DNA from: Xanthobacter aminoxidans
Lineage (GTDB): Bacteria > Pseudomonadota > Alphaproteobacteria > Rhizobiales > Xanthobacteraceae
Reading direction: 5' to 3'
DNA length: 64,000 nucleotides
Assembly (NCBI RefSeq): GCF_023571765.1
Contig: NZ_JAMJXC010000017.1
Location: forward strand, 1-64,000
Part shown: piece after piece, positions 1 to 7,752 of the stretch
Position numbering within the stretch: position 1 is the stretch's first letter
How the letters are laid out: every line of letters begins with the position of its first letter
The notes under the pieces: generated by a model
The model's input: only the letters and a program-made list of their open reading frames with translations
Databases searched by the model: none
What the model was told of the DNA's origin: nothing
Position numbers and translations under genes: made by a program

Positions 1-135
1 GCGCCCGCCTCCTGCTCCTTCAGCATCCCTATGATCTGTTCCTCTGTGAACCGTGAGGCTCGCATCGTCCGTCTCCATGATCGACGGACTCTACCTAAAT
101 CTGGACGAGGATCAGGGGCTCACGTCAGACTCAAC

Positions 136-621
136 ATGCGCCGGGTGCGGGCGAAGGATACGCGGCCCGAAATGACGGTGCGCAGACTGTTGCACTATGC
201 GGGTTTCCGGTTCCGGCTGCATCGCCGTGATCTGCCGGGCTGCCCCGACATCATCTTACCCCGTTATCGGGCAGCGATTTTCGTCCATGGCTGTTTCTGG
301 CACGGGCATGGCTGTTCGCTGTTCCGCATGCCGGCGACCCGGACGGACTTCTGGTCGTCCAAAATCGCGGGTAACCGCCACCGTGACGAGGCAGCGGTCG
401 CCGGACTGCGCGCGGCCGGCTGGCGAAGCCTCTGGGTATGGGAATGCGCGCTCCGCGGGAAGCACCGGCTGACGCCAATGGAGCTCAGTGAACGTATGGC
501 GGTGTTCATCCGAAATGATGCCGGCTTCGAAGAGATGGGGAAACGGGACCACGACCTAAAAGCCAATGCATTATCGCAGGCGGACATTAAGGTCTTCAGG
601 CCGCTGTGTCTCATCGATTAA
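136..621 (+). CDS. vsr: Very short patch repair (Vsr-type) DNA mismatch endonuclease
   Basis: The 161-residue product matches the Vsr family, which nicks next to T:G mismatches created when 5-methylcytosine deaminates. The hallmarks are in order: an N-terminal RRVRAKDTRPE segment, the core LHRRDLPGCPDI with the metal-binding aspartate, VHGCFWHGHGC with its histidine/cysteine structural-zinc and catalytic positions, and a C-terminal GWRSLWVWECAL. The frame is open upstream to position 31, but family similarity begins at the ATG at 136. No clear Shine-Dalgarno sequence precedes either start, so the start is uncertain. Family partners are Dcm-type cytosine methyltransferases. None is visible in the window, so one may lie to the left or be absent. 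The C-terminal ~45 residues extend beyond the usual core. Confidence 0.85.
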   Translation: MRRVRAKDTRPEMTVRRLLHYAGFRFRLHRRDLPGCPDIILPRYRAAIFVHGCFWHGHGCSLFRMPATRTDFWSSKIAGNRHRDEAAVAGLRAAGWRSLWVWECALRGKHRLTPMELSERMAVFIRNDAGFEEMGKRDHDLKANALSQADIKVFRPLCLID

Positions 622-930
622 TTGCTTATCGGATCGTGTATGGATGTTATGAACGACCATTAGTCTTAAAGTAGATGTCGTTGAAAGCCCTGTCGATCCG
701 CAGCTGTCGGCCAACCCCACGTTAGGCGCCGCCCATTTTTCATACTTGCTGATCGGGCTGCGAGTTAGGCCTGCTTTCGGCTCACTTGTACGCAGATCCA
801 TCGCGCCTCGGAGAGGCGGGCCCTCCCGCCATGGCCCCAGGTAGCGCGACGTTCAGCCTCCCAAGCGACTCGCCAAAATCCGCCCGCGTCCGCCGACGCA
901 TACTCCCCAAATTCTTCCCAAAAACGCAAA
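622..930. other. Gene-free stretch between vsr and the island boundary
   Basis: I find no convincing coding sequence here on either strand. The short open frames lack ribosome binding sites and recognisable composition. The segment ends at a terminator hairpin and then the left att copy of the island, so it should be native chromosome, or an older insertion, that formerly followed the tRNA-Glu gene. Confidence 0.5.
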
Positions 931-951
931 AGCCCCGCAGCGGGCGGGGCT
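925..951 (-). terminator. Rho-independent terminator, probably the displaced tRNA-Glu terminator
   Basis: On the minus strand, arms AGCCCCGC and GCGGGGCT enclose the loop CCGCT (931-951), followed by TTTGCGTTTTT. Reading the minus strand, it lies just beyond a copy of the tRNA-Glu 3' end at 968-984. This is what is expected if an island landed between the tRNA gene and its terminator. Confidence 0.75.
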
Positions 952-967
952 AAGGTCTTGAAAAGAA

Positions 968-984
968 TGGCGCTCCCAAGGGGA
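968..984. repeat. Distal att copy (17-bp repeat of the tRNA-Glu 3' end)
   Basis: It is identical over 17 bases to 7753-7769. The flank AAGGTCTTGA (952-961) resembles AAGGCCTTGA (7736-7745) at the same side of the tRNA-end copy, so the similarity extends beyond the core. A further AAGGTCTTGA lies at 1015-1024. Confidence 0.8.
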
Positions 985-1070
985 GACGCTGGCGCCATTG
1001 TCGAAAGCGATAGCAAGGTCTTGATATTTCGATGAAATCAGCCAGCCGATTGCGACGGTCCTGAGACTCC

Positions 1071-1079
1071 CATGTAGCA
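1071..1079. repeat. Possible integrase arm-type site, left end
   Basis: CATGTAGCA occurs here and twice near the right end (7667-7675 and 7680-7688). All three lie within about 110 bp of an att core, a layout typical of arm-type sites for tyrosine integrases. This is inferred from position and repetition only. Confidence 0.4.
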
Positions 1080-1148
1080 TGTTGGTGTGCCGCCCAGCAA
1101 CCTTGGACGGCACACAAATCGAAAAAGGAGGGACTGCCAATTTGGGCG

Positions 1149-2294
1149 TCAGTCCCGGTTGACCACAAGCTGAAGCTTGGGCTTAGATTTGCCTGCGGCA
1201 GAGGTCGAGGGGGCTAGGAGACCGTGCATCTCCGCAAACTCTTCCGGCTCTGTCCTGAGCGCTGCGGCCAACTCCTCTAACGAATAGCCGAGGTCGCTCA
1301 GATGAAGAGCAACCAACTGAGAAGCGAGCTTGCCGGCATCTGGAGCAATGTCAAATTCGATCGGCTCCCGCTTCCGGTATCCATGCATATTCATGATTTT
1401 GTACAGGTTCGTCGCCGCCTCATCGGAGATAGTTCCGAGCGTTTTAGCGCGATATATGAGGGCGGACATTGCTACTCGCCATTTTTGTTTGAGTCTTCCC
1501 AGTCTCGGAATCGTTATAACCTGAGCCAAATCTGGGATAATGCCCGCGCGGGGCATCAGCAATTCAGCGGCGAACTCGTTCGCTTCCTTTTCCATCGCGT
1601 CGTAGGGGAATGGATGCAGAACAACATGTCCGTATTCGTGAGCTAAGCTGAAACGCTTTCGATCCGCAGGACGATTCCGATTGAGTAGCACGATCGGCCG
1701 CATGCCCGGAGGTCTAAGCGTCAGGCCATCAACGTCCGTCTCCCCAAAATCTCCTTCGACCACTAGGACGCCTGTCGCTTCGACATATTGGACAAGGTTT
1801 GTCATAGGCCCATCGCCTAACTGCCACGATGCGCGGACTTTTTGCGCAGCCTCGTTAGGGGATGACACTGCCAGCGCATGCTCGCTGACACTGGATTTAT
1901 TGCTTAGAACTTCGAATTGGAGCAGAGGGTACTGTGGTTCAATATCGATTGCATCGAGAAGTCTCCTAAACTGGAGCGCGAAATGGTTGGCGAGCGCAAC
2001 TACCGCATGCTGCTCCTTCGCGGAGACGGACGCGCGTTTACGGAACGCCGCGCCGTGGAGGCTCAGCGGGATGCGATAGTGCGGCTCCTGCTCGTAAAAG
2101 AAGCTCACCGGGAATCGCAAAACACGCGCAATCGCTTGGATTTCTTCCAGCGATAGCGCGTCTCGAGTGCCGTTTTCAATCCGGGAAATCGCGGCTTGCG
2201 CTACCCCGGACTCCGCGGCCAACTGTGTTTGCGTTTTGCGGCGCCTGTTACGAGCTAGAAGCAGCATCTCCCCGTTTATCGGACGTGCTGCCAT
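1149..2294 (-). CDS. XRE-family HTH plus ImmA/IrrE-type metalloprotease-domain regulator
   Basis: The 381-residue protein has an N-terminal Cro/C1-type helix-turn-helix (about residues 10-65; TQTQLAAESGVAQAAISRIE). A zinc-peptidase-like domain carries HEYGH at about residues 219-223 (context SLAHEYGHVVLH), the ImmA/IrrE signature. Such proteins typically act as element-encoded repressors or proteases that relieve repression, and some act as antitoxin-like partners. The start overlaps the end of the upstream gene by 47 nt, so the two are probably co-translated. It is the last gene before the left att copy. Its actual target is unknown. Confidence 0.88.
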   Translation of the reverse strand: MAARPINGEMLLLARNRRRKTQTQLAAESGVAQAAISRIENGTRDALSLEEIQAIARVLRFPVSFFYEQEPHYRIPLSLHGAAFRKRASVSAKEQHAVVALANHFALQFRRLLDAIDIEPQYPLLQFEVLSNKSSVSEHALAVSSPNEAAQKVRASWQLGDGPMTNLVQYVEATGVLVVEGDFGETDVDGLTLRPPGMRPIVLLNRNRPADRKRFSLAHEYGHVVLHPFPYDAMEKEANEFAAELLMPRAGIIPDLAQVITIPRLGRLKQKWRVAMSALIYRAKTLGTISDEAATNLYKIMNMHGYRKREPIEFDIAPDAGKLASQLVALHLSDLGYSLEELAAALRTEPEEFAEMHGLLAPSTSAAGKSKPKLQLVVNRD

Positions 2295-2979
2295 TTTCAG
2301 TCTGATCCCCCTTCGGCTTCTTAATTGTCAGCTTATAACCTGCCGGGCCATCCGCCGGACGCGTGTCGATCGTATCCATGGCTCCCGCAGGAGCCCCGCG
2401 ATGGACTTCGATCTTGCGTTGGTCCACCTTGTCGGCGAATTTGAAGAAGGCTCGAGCGACGGACACGCCCGTTCCGCTCAGATGGCAGGCAAGAAAAAGA
2501 AGAATGTCAGGCGGAGCAGCTTCTGCAAAGCCTGCAAACATCGGGGTCGTCTCGATGTCGTCTCCGGCAAACTGATGCGTCGACTTCGACGTGCCGCCCT
2601 GCGGTCCTGACAAATGTAACTCGAAGCTTACGCCGTACTCCGTGTCACCCGAGCGGAATGTACCGGCGATTTTATTGCTCCGCCCGTTAGGGCAATACCG
2701 AACCTCCAACCCATGCTCGTGCAGTCCGGCAGCAACGGCGGCCTCAGGGAGAGCGCTGTTGAGAATTGAACCCAATGCACGGGGGTCGGACAAGTCAGCG
2801 TGCGTCACCTCGGCGTAGTCCGACAAAGTGACCTCAAGCTGCCCTATGAGTGCCCATACCGGGACGCCATAGCGCTCCCGGAGGGCATGCAACGCGCTGT
2901 CCCTATCCACGTGAATGCCGCCTTTCGTTCCGTGAACACCCTTATAGCACTGGATCAGGCCGAGGGCAAAAATATTCAT
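2248..2979 (-). CDS. Unrecognised island protein overlapping the XRE/ImmA gene
   Basis: I do not recognise this protein of about 243 residues. The frame is open to 3102, but the first ~40 residues there duplicate the tail of the recombinase gene in another frame and look non-native, so I prefer the ATG at 2979. The ribosome binding site is weak either way. The product is soluble and mixed in composition, with a hydrophobic PPDILLFLACHLSG stretch and a charged, low-complexity C-terminus ending in serines. Its 3' end overlaps the XRE/ImmA start by 47 nt. This suggests a functional pair, perhaps sensor or partner and regulator, but that is inference. Confidence 0.6.
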   Translation of the reverse strand: MNIFALGLIQCYKGVHGTKGGIHVDRDSALHALRERYGVPVWALIGQLEVTLSDYAEVTHADLSDPRALGSILNSALPEAAVAAGLHEHGLEVRYCPNGRSNKIAGTFRSGDTEYGVSFELHLSGPQGGTSKSTHQFAGDDIETTPMFAGFAEAAPPDILLFLACHLSGTGVSVARAFFKFADKVDQRKIEVHRGAPAGAMDTIDTRPADGPAGYKLTIKKPKGDQTENGSTSDKRGDAASSS

Positions 2980-3076
2980 AGCACCATTCACGGCTTGAAT
3001 ATTTATGCTCGGGTCGCCTGAAAGAAACAGATGGGCGGGGGCGCACGTCCTCAATCGCCGATCCGCCAAGAGGAGA

Positions 3077-3700
3077 TTACGGCCGCCCCTGCTCCGTTCC
3101 ATCGCCCATCCCCACCACCCGCTGCACCGCCGACACGCCCACCCCCAGCGTCTTCGCCACCTTCAGCATCCCCATGCCCTGAGCCCGAAGCTCCTTGATC
3201 TGGGCCTCGGTCTCGGCGCCCACGGTGGGCCGCCCCAACTTCTTGCCCTCCGCCTTCGCCCGCGCCAGGCCAGCGTTCACGCGCTCCCGGATCATGGCCC
3301 GTTCGTACTCGGCGAACACGCCCATCATCTGGAACATGGCCCGGCCGGAGGGCGTCGTGGTGTCCAGAGCTTGCTGGTGCAGGTAGAGGTCGGCGCCGCG
3401 GGCGTGAAGCTCGCCGAGGAAGGCCACGAGGTCCGCCATGGAGCGGCCCAGGCGGTCTACCGACCACGCGGCCACCATATCCACCTCGCGACGGGTGACG
3501 GCCTTCAGCATGGCGTCGTAGCCGGGGCGCTGGTCGCGGCCCTTGGCGCCAGAGACGCCGGCATCCTCGAACACGGCCACCACCTCCCAGCCGGCCTTCT
3601 CCGCCACGGCCTGAAGCTCGCGACGCTGGTTCTCGGTGGTCTGTTCGGAGGTGGAGACGCGCAGGTAGAGGGCGACGCGGCGAGCGGTCTTGCGGGACAC
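3077..3700 (-). CDS. Serine site-specific recombinase (resolvase/invertase family)
   Basis: The 207-residue protein has the small-serine-recombinase layout. The catalytic-serine motif ALYLRVSTSEQT is at the N-terminus. AAWSVDRLGRSMADL and the long E-helix FAEYERAMIRERVNAGL follow, and a C-terminal helix-turn-helix (LKVAKTLGVGVSAVQRVV) ends the protein. The frame extends upstream to 3970, but family similarity begins at VSRKTARR. The GTG at 3700 is preceded by CCCGGAGCCCC, a reasonable ribosome binding site, so I chose it. It sits inside an island that also carries a tyrosine integrase, so it is more likely a resolvase/invertase or leftover transposon function than the integration enzyme. Confidence 0.9.
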   Translation of the reverse strand: MSRKTARRVALYLRVSTSEQTTENQRRELQAVAEKAGWEVVAVFEDAGVSGAKGRDQRPGYDAMLKAVTRREVDMVAAWSVDRLGRSMADLVAFLGELHARGADLYLHQQALDTTTPSGRAMFQMMGVFAEYERAMIRERVNAGLARAKAEGKKLGRPTVGAETEAQIKELRAQGMGMLKVAKTLGVGVSAVQRVVGMGDGTEQGRP

Positions 3701-4117
3701 GGCAGGGGCTCCGGGAAGCTGTCGATGACCATACTGATAACAAATGTTTACGGGATGGGTCAAGCGCCCTCCGCAAACCCGCATGAATGCGAGGGCGCGG
3801 GGAGCGATTTTCAGGGAGGGTTTCGGTATGCCCTCGGCACTTGCGGTGAAGGCCGGCAGAACGGTGGCGCGGGGTATCACCTGGGCGGGCTCGCATCGGC
3901 TCGGGGCCTCCGCGCAGGTCGCCCCCCCTATGACGCGAAGGGGGCGCCACGGGGGGAAATGCGCGAACATGATACGATCGATGGGCCTTCGGAAATTCCG
4001 GCGATTTTTGCCGGAGGTCGTCTTGATCTGGGGGCGCGACGGCTGGACGCCTTACGGCGTCAGGGCTGCCGGCCCCTTCTGGTGTCTGCACTGTTCATTT
4101 TGAACAGCGCTTCCTGC
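3701..4117. other. Gene-poor spacer upstream of the serine recombinase
   Basis: There is no convincing gene. The plus-strand open frame at 3744-4103 has no family resemblance or ribosome binding site. AT-rich sequence directly upstream of the recombinase (about 3730-3755) could hold its promoter and resolution site. A perfect inverted repeat, CTGTTCA-TTT-TGAACAG (4091-4107), lies just beyond the stop of the ParB-like gene and could be a protein-binding site or weak terminator. Confidence 0.4.
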
Positions 4118-4843
4118 CTAGAACCCTGGGCCTTCCCCGCCGTCCTCCCACGGCAAGGCTCCGGCCACCTGTGCGGCGACCTGCTGCATGTGATCCAGCA
4201 GCTCCCGGCGCTCCTCCGGGGAGAGGCGACGGGCCTCCGCTGCCGCCTGATCGACGCTCGCCTTGGCGCGGGAGAGTGGCGTGATGGCAGGTGCGTCACG
4301 CAGGCCGCCCGCTTCCGCAACCGGCTCGGCCCCGCCCATGGCACTGGAGACGGCAGGGAAGTCCTGCTGCATCCAGTTCCTGACGGTGGTGTGGCCGACC
4401 TGATGGGCGAGGTCCGACGCGATCTGGCGATAGGACTTGAACCGCACACCGTCCCGGTGCTGGCCGCTCCCGACGTAGGCGCGGAAGACGTTCCGCACCT
4501 CGCTGCGCTTGAGGGGCAGGCCATGGGTGAGGTTCGCCTGGGCTGCCGCCCACCGCGCCGCATCCTCTGCCATGTCGGAGACGGATGCGTCGATGAACGT
4601 CTCGCCGTTGACCTTTGCGGCTTTCAGACGATGCCAGCCGTCAACGAGATAGAGCGCACCGTCGATGCGGGCGAGGGAGACGGGGGGCAGAATGCCGCCC
4701 GCTCGCGTGACGCCGGCATAGGTGCGCACGGTCCCGAGGTCGAGTTGAACCCGGACCTGCCAATCGGCTCGCGTGATGATGTCGGCGATATCGACGCAGG
4801 TCGAGGCGCCCGATGCGGTGGCGTTGGGATGATGGTTCGTCAT
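4118..4843 (-). CDS. ParB/Srx-fold domain protein with helix-turn-helix region
   Basis: The 241-residue product has a ParB-like N-terminal domain: a segment ending in TRAGGILPPVSLARIDGAL leads into LVDGWHRLKAA (about residues 66-76), the D-G-x-H-R nucleotide-binding/nuclease motif. A region about 113-160 looks like a DNA-binding helix-turn-helix (SYRQIASDLAHQVGHTTVRN). The C-terminus is charged. Proteins of this type occur on plasmids, phages and islands as partition proteins, transcriptional regulators or nucleases. The ATG at 4843 overlaps the RNase HI stop in an ATGA arrangement, so translation is coupled. The frame continues upstream, but the overlap and composition favour this start. No ParA is present, so classical partition is unlikely. 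Confidence 0.8.
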   Translation of the reverse strand: MTNHHPNATASGASTCVDIADIITRADWQVRVQLDLGTVRTYAGVTRAGGILPPVSLARIDGALYLVDGWHRLKAAKVNGETFIDASVSDMAEDAARWAAAQANLTHGLPLKRSEVRNVFRAYVGSGQHRDGVRFKSYRQIASDLAHQVGHTTVRNWMQQDFPAVSSAMGGAEPVAEAGGLRDAPAITPLSRAKASVDQAAAEARRLSPEERRELLDHMQQVAAQVAGALPWEDGGEGPGF

Positions 4844-5349
4844 CGGGCCGCGCCCGTCATGCGGCCGAACGGGAGAGGAGCCGAGAGGGCAGGGCGGGGG
4901 GCGCAACGCTTGGCGAGCTTCGCCTTTTCGGCCTCCGCCCGGGCAAGCCGGTCGACGGTTTCGTTCAAGGTGTTGCCGTTGTGGCCGCGTACCCAACTGA
5001 TGTCCACGAGAGGCCGAGCCGCCTGGGCCTCGCCAAGCCGGCGCCAGAGGTCGGCGTTGGCGACGGGCTTGCCCTGGGCAGTCTTCCAGCCACGCCGCTG
5101 CCAGGACGCCAGCCAGGTAGTCAGGCCCTTCACGACATATTCGCTATCGCAGAACAGCACGGCAGGAACGTCGACGGGCAATGCCCCGAGCGCCGTGAGG
5201 GCGGCCGTCAGTTCCATGCGGTTGTTCGTGGTGTCGGGTTCGGAGCCCGTGAGGGTGCGGGCAGTGCCATCGGTGTCGAGGATGACTACCGCCCACCCGC
5301 CGGGACCGGGGTTGCCAAGGCAGGAGCCGTCTGCGTGGGCCGTGATCAT
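4840..5349 (-). CDS. rnhA: Ribonuclease HI
   Basis: The 169-residue protein is a type 1 RNase H, which cleaves the RNA strand of RNA-DNA hybrids. The catalytic set is complete: Asp7 in AHADGSCLGNPGPGG, Glu46 in NNRMELTAA, Asp68 in FCDSEYV, His123 in VRGHNGNTLNE and Asp133 in VDRLAR. The ATG at 5349 overlaps the stop of the upstream small gene, and its own stop overlaps the next start, so it is the middle of a three-gene coupled run. The housekeeping rnhA is expected elsewhere. An island copy could serve replication of the excised form or remove R-loops. Confidence 0.92.
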   Translation of the reverse strand: MITAHADGSCLGNPGPGGWAVVILDTDGTARTLTGSEPDTTNNRMELTAALTALGALPVDVPAVLFCDSEYVVKGLTTWLASWQRRGWKTAQGKPVANADLWRRLGEAQAARPLVDISWVRGHNGNTLNETVDRLARAEAEKAKLAKRCAPRPALSAPLPFGRMTGAAR

Positions 5350-5516
5350 GCGGCGCCTCCGGAGAGCGCGAAGAAGGACGAGAGGTTGTCGGGGATGATG
5401 AGGACCAGGGCGGGGGGAAGAACTGCGGAAATGGTCCATGAGGGGAGAGACGCGTGGATGTTGTGGCCGATGACAGCCATGCCGCGCCGCACGACGGGAG
5501 GCGAAGAGGTGGTCAT
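5346..5516 (-). CDS. Small island protein upstream of and coupled to RNase HI
   Basis: The ATG at 5516 begins a 56-residue protein (MTTSSPPVVRRGMAVIGHNI...). It has a hydrophobic, proline-rich middle (SAVLPPALVLIIPDNL) and ends in FFALSGGAA. I do not recognise it. Its TGA overlaps the RNase HI ATG (ATGA), the best evidence that it is translated, since it could set the translation rate of the following genes. A longer upstream frame exists but lacks a ribosome binding site. It could be a leader peptide rather than a functional protein. Confidence 0.5.
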   Translation of the reverse strand: MTTSSPPVVRRGMAVIGHNIHASLPSWTISAVLPPALVLIIPDNLSSFFALSGGAA

Positions 5517-5794
5517 GATGTAGGTTCCGTTTTTGCCCGCGGAGCGGGGCGATCGCGGGTGGCGATTGCTCGCGTCCGATACGGGAAGGGAGCCTCTGCT
5601 GCTCTCGCGAAATTTCTCTCGCGGAAGGTGCAAGTTAGGCTGTTATGGGACCTAATTCGGAGGCCTCTCGAATCGCCTTGGAGAGGGGGTGAGGGCCTGA
5701 ACTCACGCTGATGGACAGGGGATTTGGTCGGGGGCGACGGACCTCGGCAAGGCTCCGTAAGCCTGAAGCTGGCCTGCCCCTTCCCAATCGAGCG

Positions 5795-7654
5795 TCAGGG
5801 CTTGTCGATGACTGTCATCCACCGCAGGCGGGCGACCACATCGGGCACCTTGATCCGCGCCACCGCCTCCGTCAGCACGGCGAGAGGCACGCCGGCATTG
5901 CCATAGCGGCGCCCGACGCCCCCGCCTGCGTGGCCAGTGAGCGCATCATGCACTTCCTCTTCGATCGCGGCTTCGCGGCACATGTCCTTGAAGGTATGGC
6001 GAAAGGAGTGGAAGTCTTTACGCTCCTCTTCGCTGGCGAGCTTGAGGTGTTCCGTTCGCCAGCGACTGAACCACTTCGACCATTGCGCTCCAGGCGCACG
6101 ACCGCCACGGACGGCAAGGCCCGAGAACAGCAGATCGTCCTCGATCCGGGTCTCACTGCGCCGGACAGCGAGATAGGCCGGAAATCCGATTTCCATAAGC
6201 GCCGGGTGTAACGGGATGCGGCGGCGCGAGGTTGCCGTCTTCACGGTTCTCCCACCGGAAGTGCCGATGTCGAGATAAAGGCCGGCTTGCCCGTTGAGCT
6301 TCACGTCGCAAAGCCGGAGTTGGCACAACTCACCAAGGCGTGCGCCCGTCAGCAGTCCCAGAAGCGGCAGCCAGAAGGATGCTTCTCCGGCCCCGCCACG
6401 TGGGCGAGCGCCGGTCGCGTAGATCGGGGAGCCGAATAATGCCTCCAGTTCGTCAGGCTGGAAGCTCTGCCGCTCACGCTCGCTTTGTACTTCGGGCCGC
6501 AGGCCATTGAACGGGTTTGCCCAGCCAGTGCCCTTGAATGCGAGGTCATGTGCGCGGGCCGCCTTCTCGACGATCGAGGAGATGAGCGTGATGTGCTTGC
6601 CGAGCGTTCCGGGAGCCCGCCGTGGGAAGCGGCCGAGGTCGCTCCGGGCAAGAATGTCCGGCAAGCGAAGCCGCTCGATCGTTTCGGGCAACCGGGTCGG
6701 CAAACGCCAGAGCGAATCCCTGAAGCCCCGCGCCTGTTCCCGCGTTATGGCCCCGATCCGGACATCGCCATAAAGCTCGCGAAACCGGCGAACGGCGTAT
6801 TCAGCCTCAGCAGCGCTGTTGGCAGCGGGAACTTTCGCGCCGGGGACGAGGGCGCCTGTCTTCCAAGCCGCGAAGGCCTCCGATAGATGTGGCCCCAGTT
6901 TTTCCGCCGGATCGAGTGGCTTAGAAGGGGTGGGAGCGAATATCCCGCTGTTCCGGGACTGCATCGCCTGGAAGGCTTGCTGCGTGGCTCCAAGAAACGC
7001 CCGCTCCAGCTCGCGCCATTCCGCGGAGTCCGGGTCGATGAGAACACGGCGATCTGCCAAAGCCTCGGCTAAGGCTTGTTGCACCCAGTCGGGCGCCCGG
7101 CCGAAGGCCACTCCGACCTTCAACTGATCGTTGCCCCGATCCGTGGCAAAGGAGAGCAGTTCCCAGTCGTCCACCGTCATGCCTTGGGGCTTCGCCGCGA
7201 CGCCAGTCACTGGAATGGTTTCTGGTGGCGAGCCGCCGATTGTCAGCCCGGCAAGAGCAGCATGCCGCATCGGCCGAAGATCGAGGCCCAGTCCCTTCAC
7301 GCGTAGCGCATCATCGTGCGCGAGAAGCTCATGAACCCGCCGCGTGGCGAGGTATTCGACCACTTCGGGAGAGAGTGTTCGTGGTGCTCCTTCGGTGAGA
7401 AACCGACGAGCGTCACGCACAAGGAACTCGCTGTCAGAAATGAGCACTCCGACACGGGCGCGAGCGATCGAATTGTCAGAGGTTCGCAGCGACTCGGTGA
7501 TCTCATGCTTGAAGCTGCCCGCCTTCCGGTTCACCAACTTGCCGAGGTGATCAGGAATGCGATTGGGCGCGACCTTGCCCCTCAGATCGTCAGGCAGGCG
7601 GAAGCGGAAATGCCAAGTCGCTCCACGCCGGATCAGGTACGTCATGAACGCCAT
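5795..7654 (-). CDS. Tyrosine recombinase/integrase of the island
   Basis: The 619-residue integrase has an N-terminal DUF6538-like segment (YLIRRGATWHFRFRLPDDL), a long central region and a C-terminal catalytic domain. Active-site residues are visible: Arg near residue 439 (LLTGARLGELCQL), His549/Arg552 in HSFRHTF, His near 575 (ALTGHAGGG) and the nucleophile Tyr near 584 (GRRYGN). It lies directly beside the tRNA-Glu 3' end, the usual position for an integrase next to its attachment site. The frame is open to 7702. The ATGs at 7654 and 7645 fit the family N-terminus, and neither has a strong ribosome binding site. It is longer than phage lambda-type integrases but normal for this subgroup. 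Confidence 0.93.
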   Translation of the reverse strand: MAFMTYLIRRGATWHFRFRLPDDLRGKVAPNRIPDHLGKLVNRKAGSFKHEITESLRTSDNSIARARVGVLISDSEFLVRDARRFLTEGAPRTLSPEVVEYLATRRVHELLAHDDALRVKGLGLDLRPMRHAALAGLTIGGSPPETIPVTGVAAKPQGMTVDDWELLSFATDRGNDQLKVGVAFGRAPDWVQQALAEALADRRVLIDPDSAEWRELERAFLGATQQAFQAMQSRNSGIFAPTPSKPLDPAEKLGPHLSEAFAAWKTGALVPGAKVPAANSAAEAEYAVRRFRELYGDVRIGAITREQARGFRDSLWRLPTRLPETIERLRLPDILARSDLGRFPRRAPGTLGKHITLISSIVEKAARAHDLAFKGTGWANPFNGLRPEVQSERERQSFQPDELEALFGSPIYATGARPRGGAGEASFWLPLLGLLTGARLGELCQLRLCDVKLNGQAGLYLDIGTSGGRTVKTATSRRRIPLHPALMEIGFPAYLAVRRSETRIEDDLLFSGLAVRGGRAPGAQWSKWFSRWRTEHLKLASEEERKDFHSFRHTFKDMCREAAIEEEVHDALTGHAGGGVGRRYGNAGVPLAVLTEAVARIKVPDVVARLRWMTVIDKP

Positions 7655-7666
7655 CACTATGCGGCC

Positions 7667-7689
7667 CATGTAGCACGTGCATGTAGCAC
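7667..7689. repeat. Tandem CATGTAGCAC repeats, candidate arm-type sites
   Basis: Two identical decamers (7667-7676 and 7680-7689) with a 13-nt period lie between the integrase coding region and the att core. Nine of the ten bases recur at 1071-1079 near the opposite end. They may be integrase arm sites that also overlap the integrase promoter. Confidence 0.45.
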
Positions 7690-7752
7690 CGGGCCGACGC
7701 AAGCTGTTGGCTATGCTGATTTCTTCGCTGGATCAAGGCCTTGAAGAAGGCG

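Noticed and set aside
3744-4103. 119-codon plus-strand frame in the island spacer
   Set aside because: No ribosome binding site and no recognisable pattern, and it runs opposite to all other island genes.
3005-5398. Long plus-strand open frame (797 codons)
   Set aside because: It runs opposite the recombinase, ParB-like and RNase HI genes, which have clear family motifs and ribosome binding sites. Its translation is low-complexity and repeats no family pattern.
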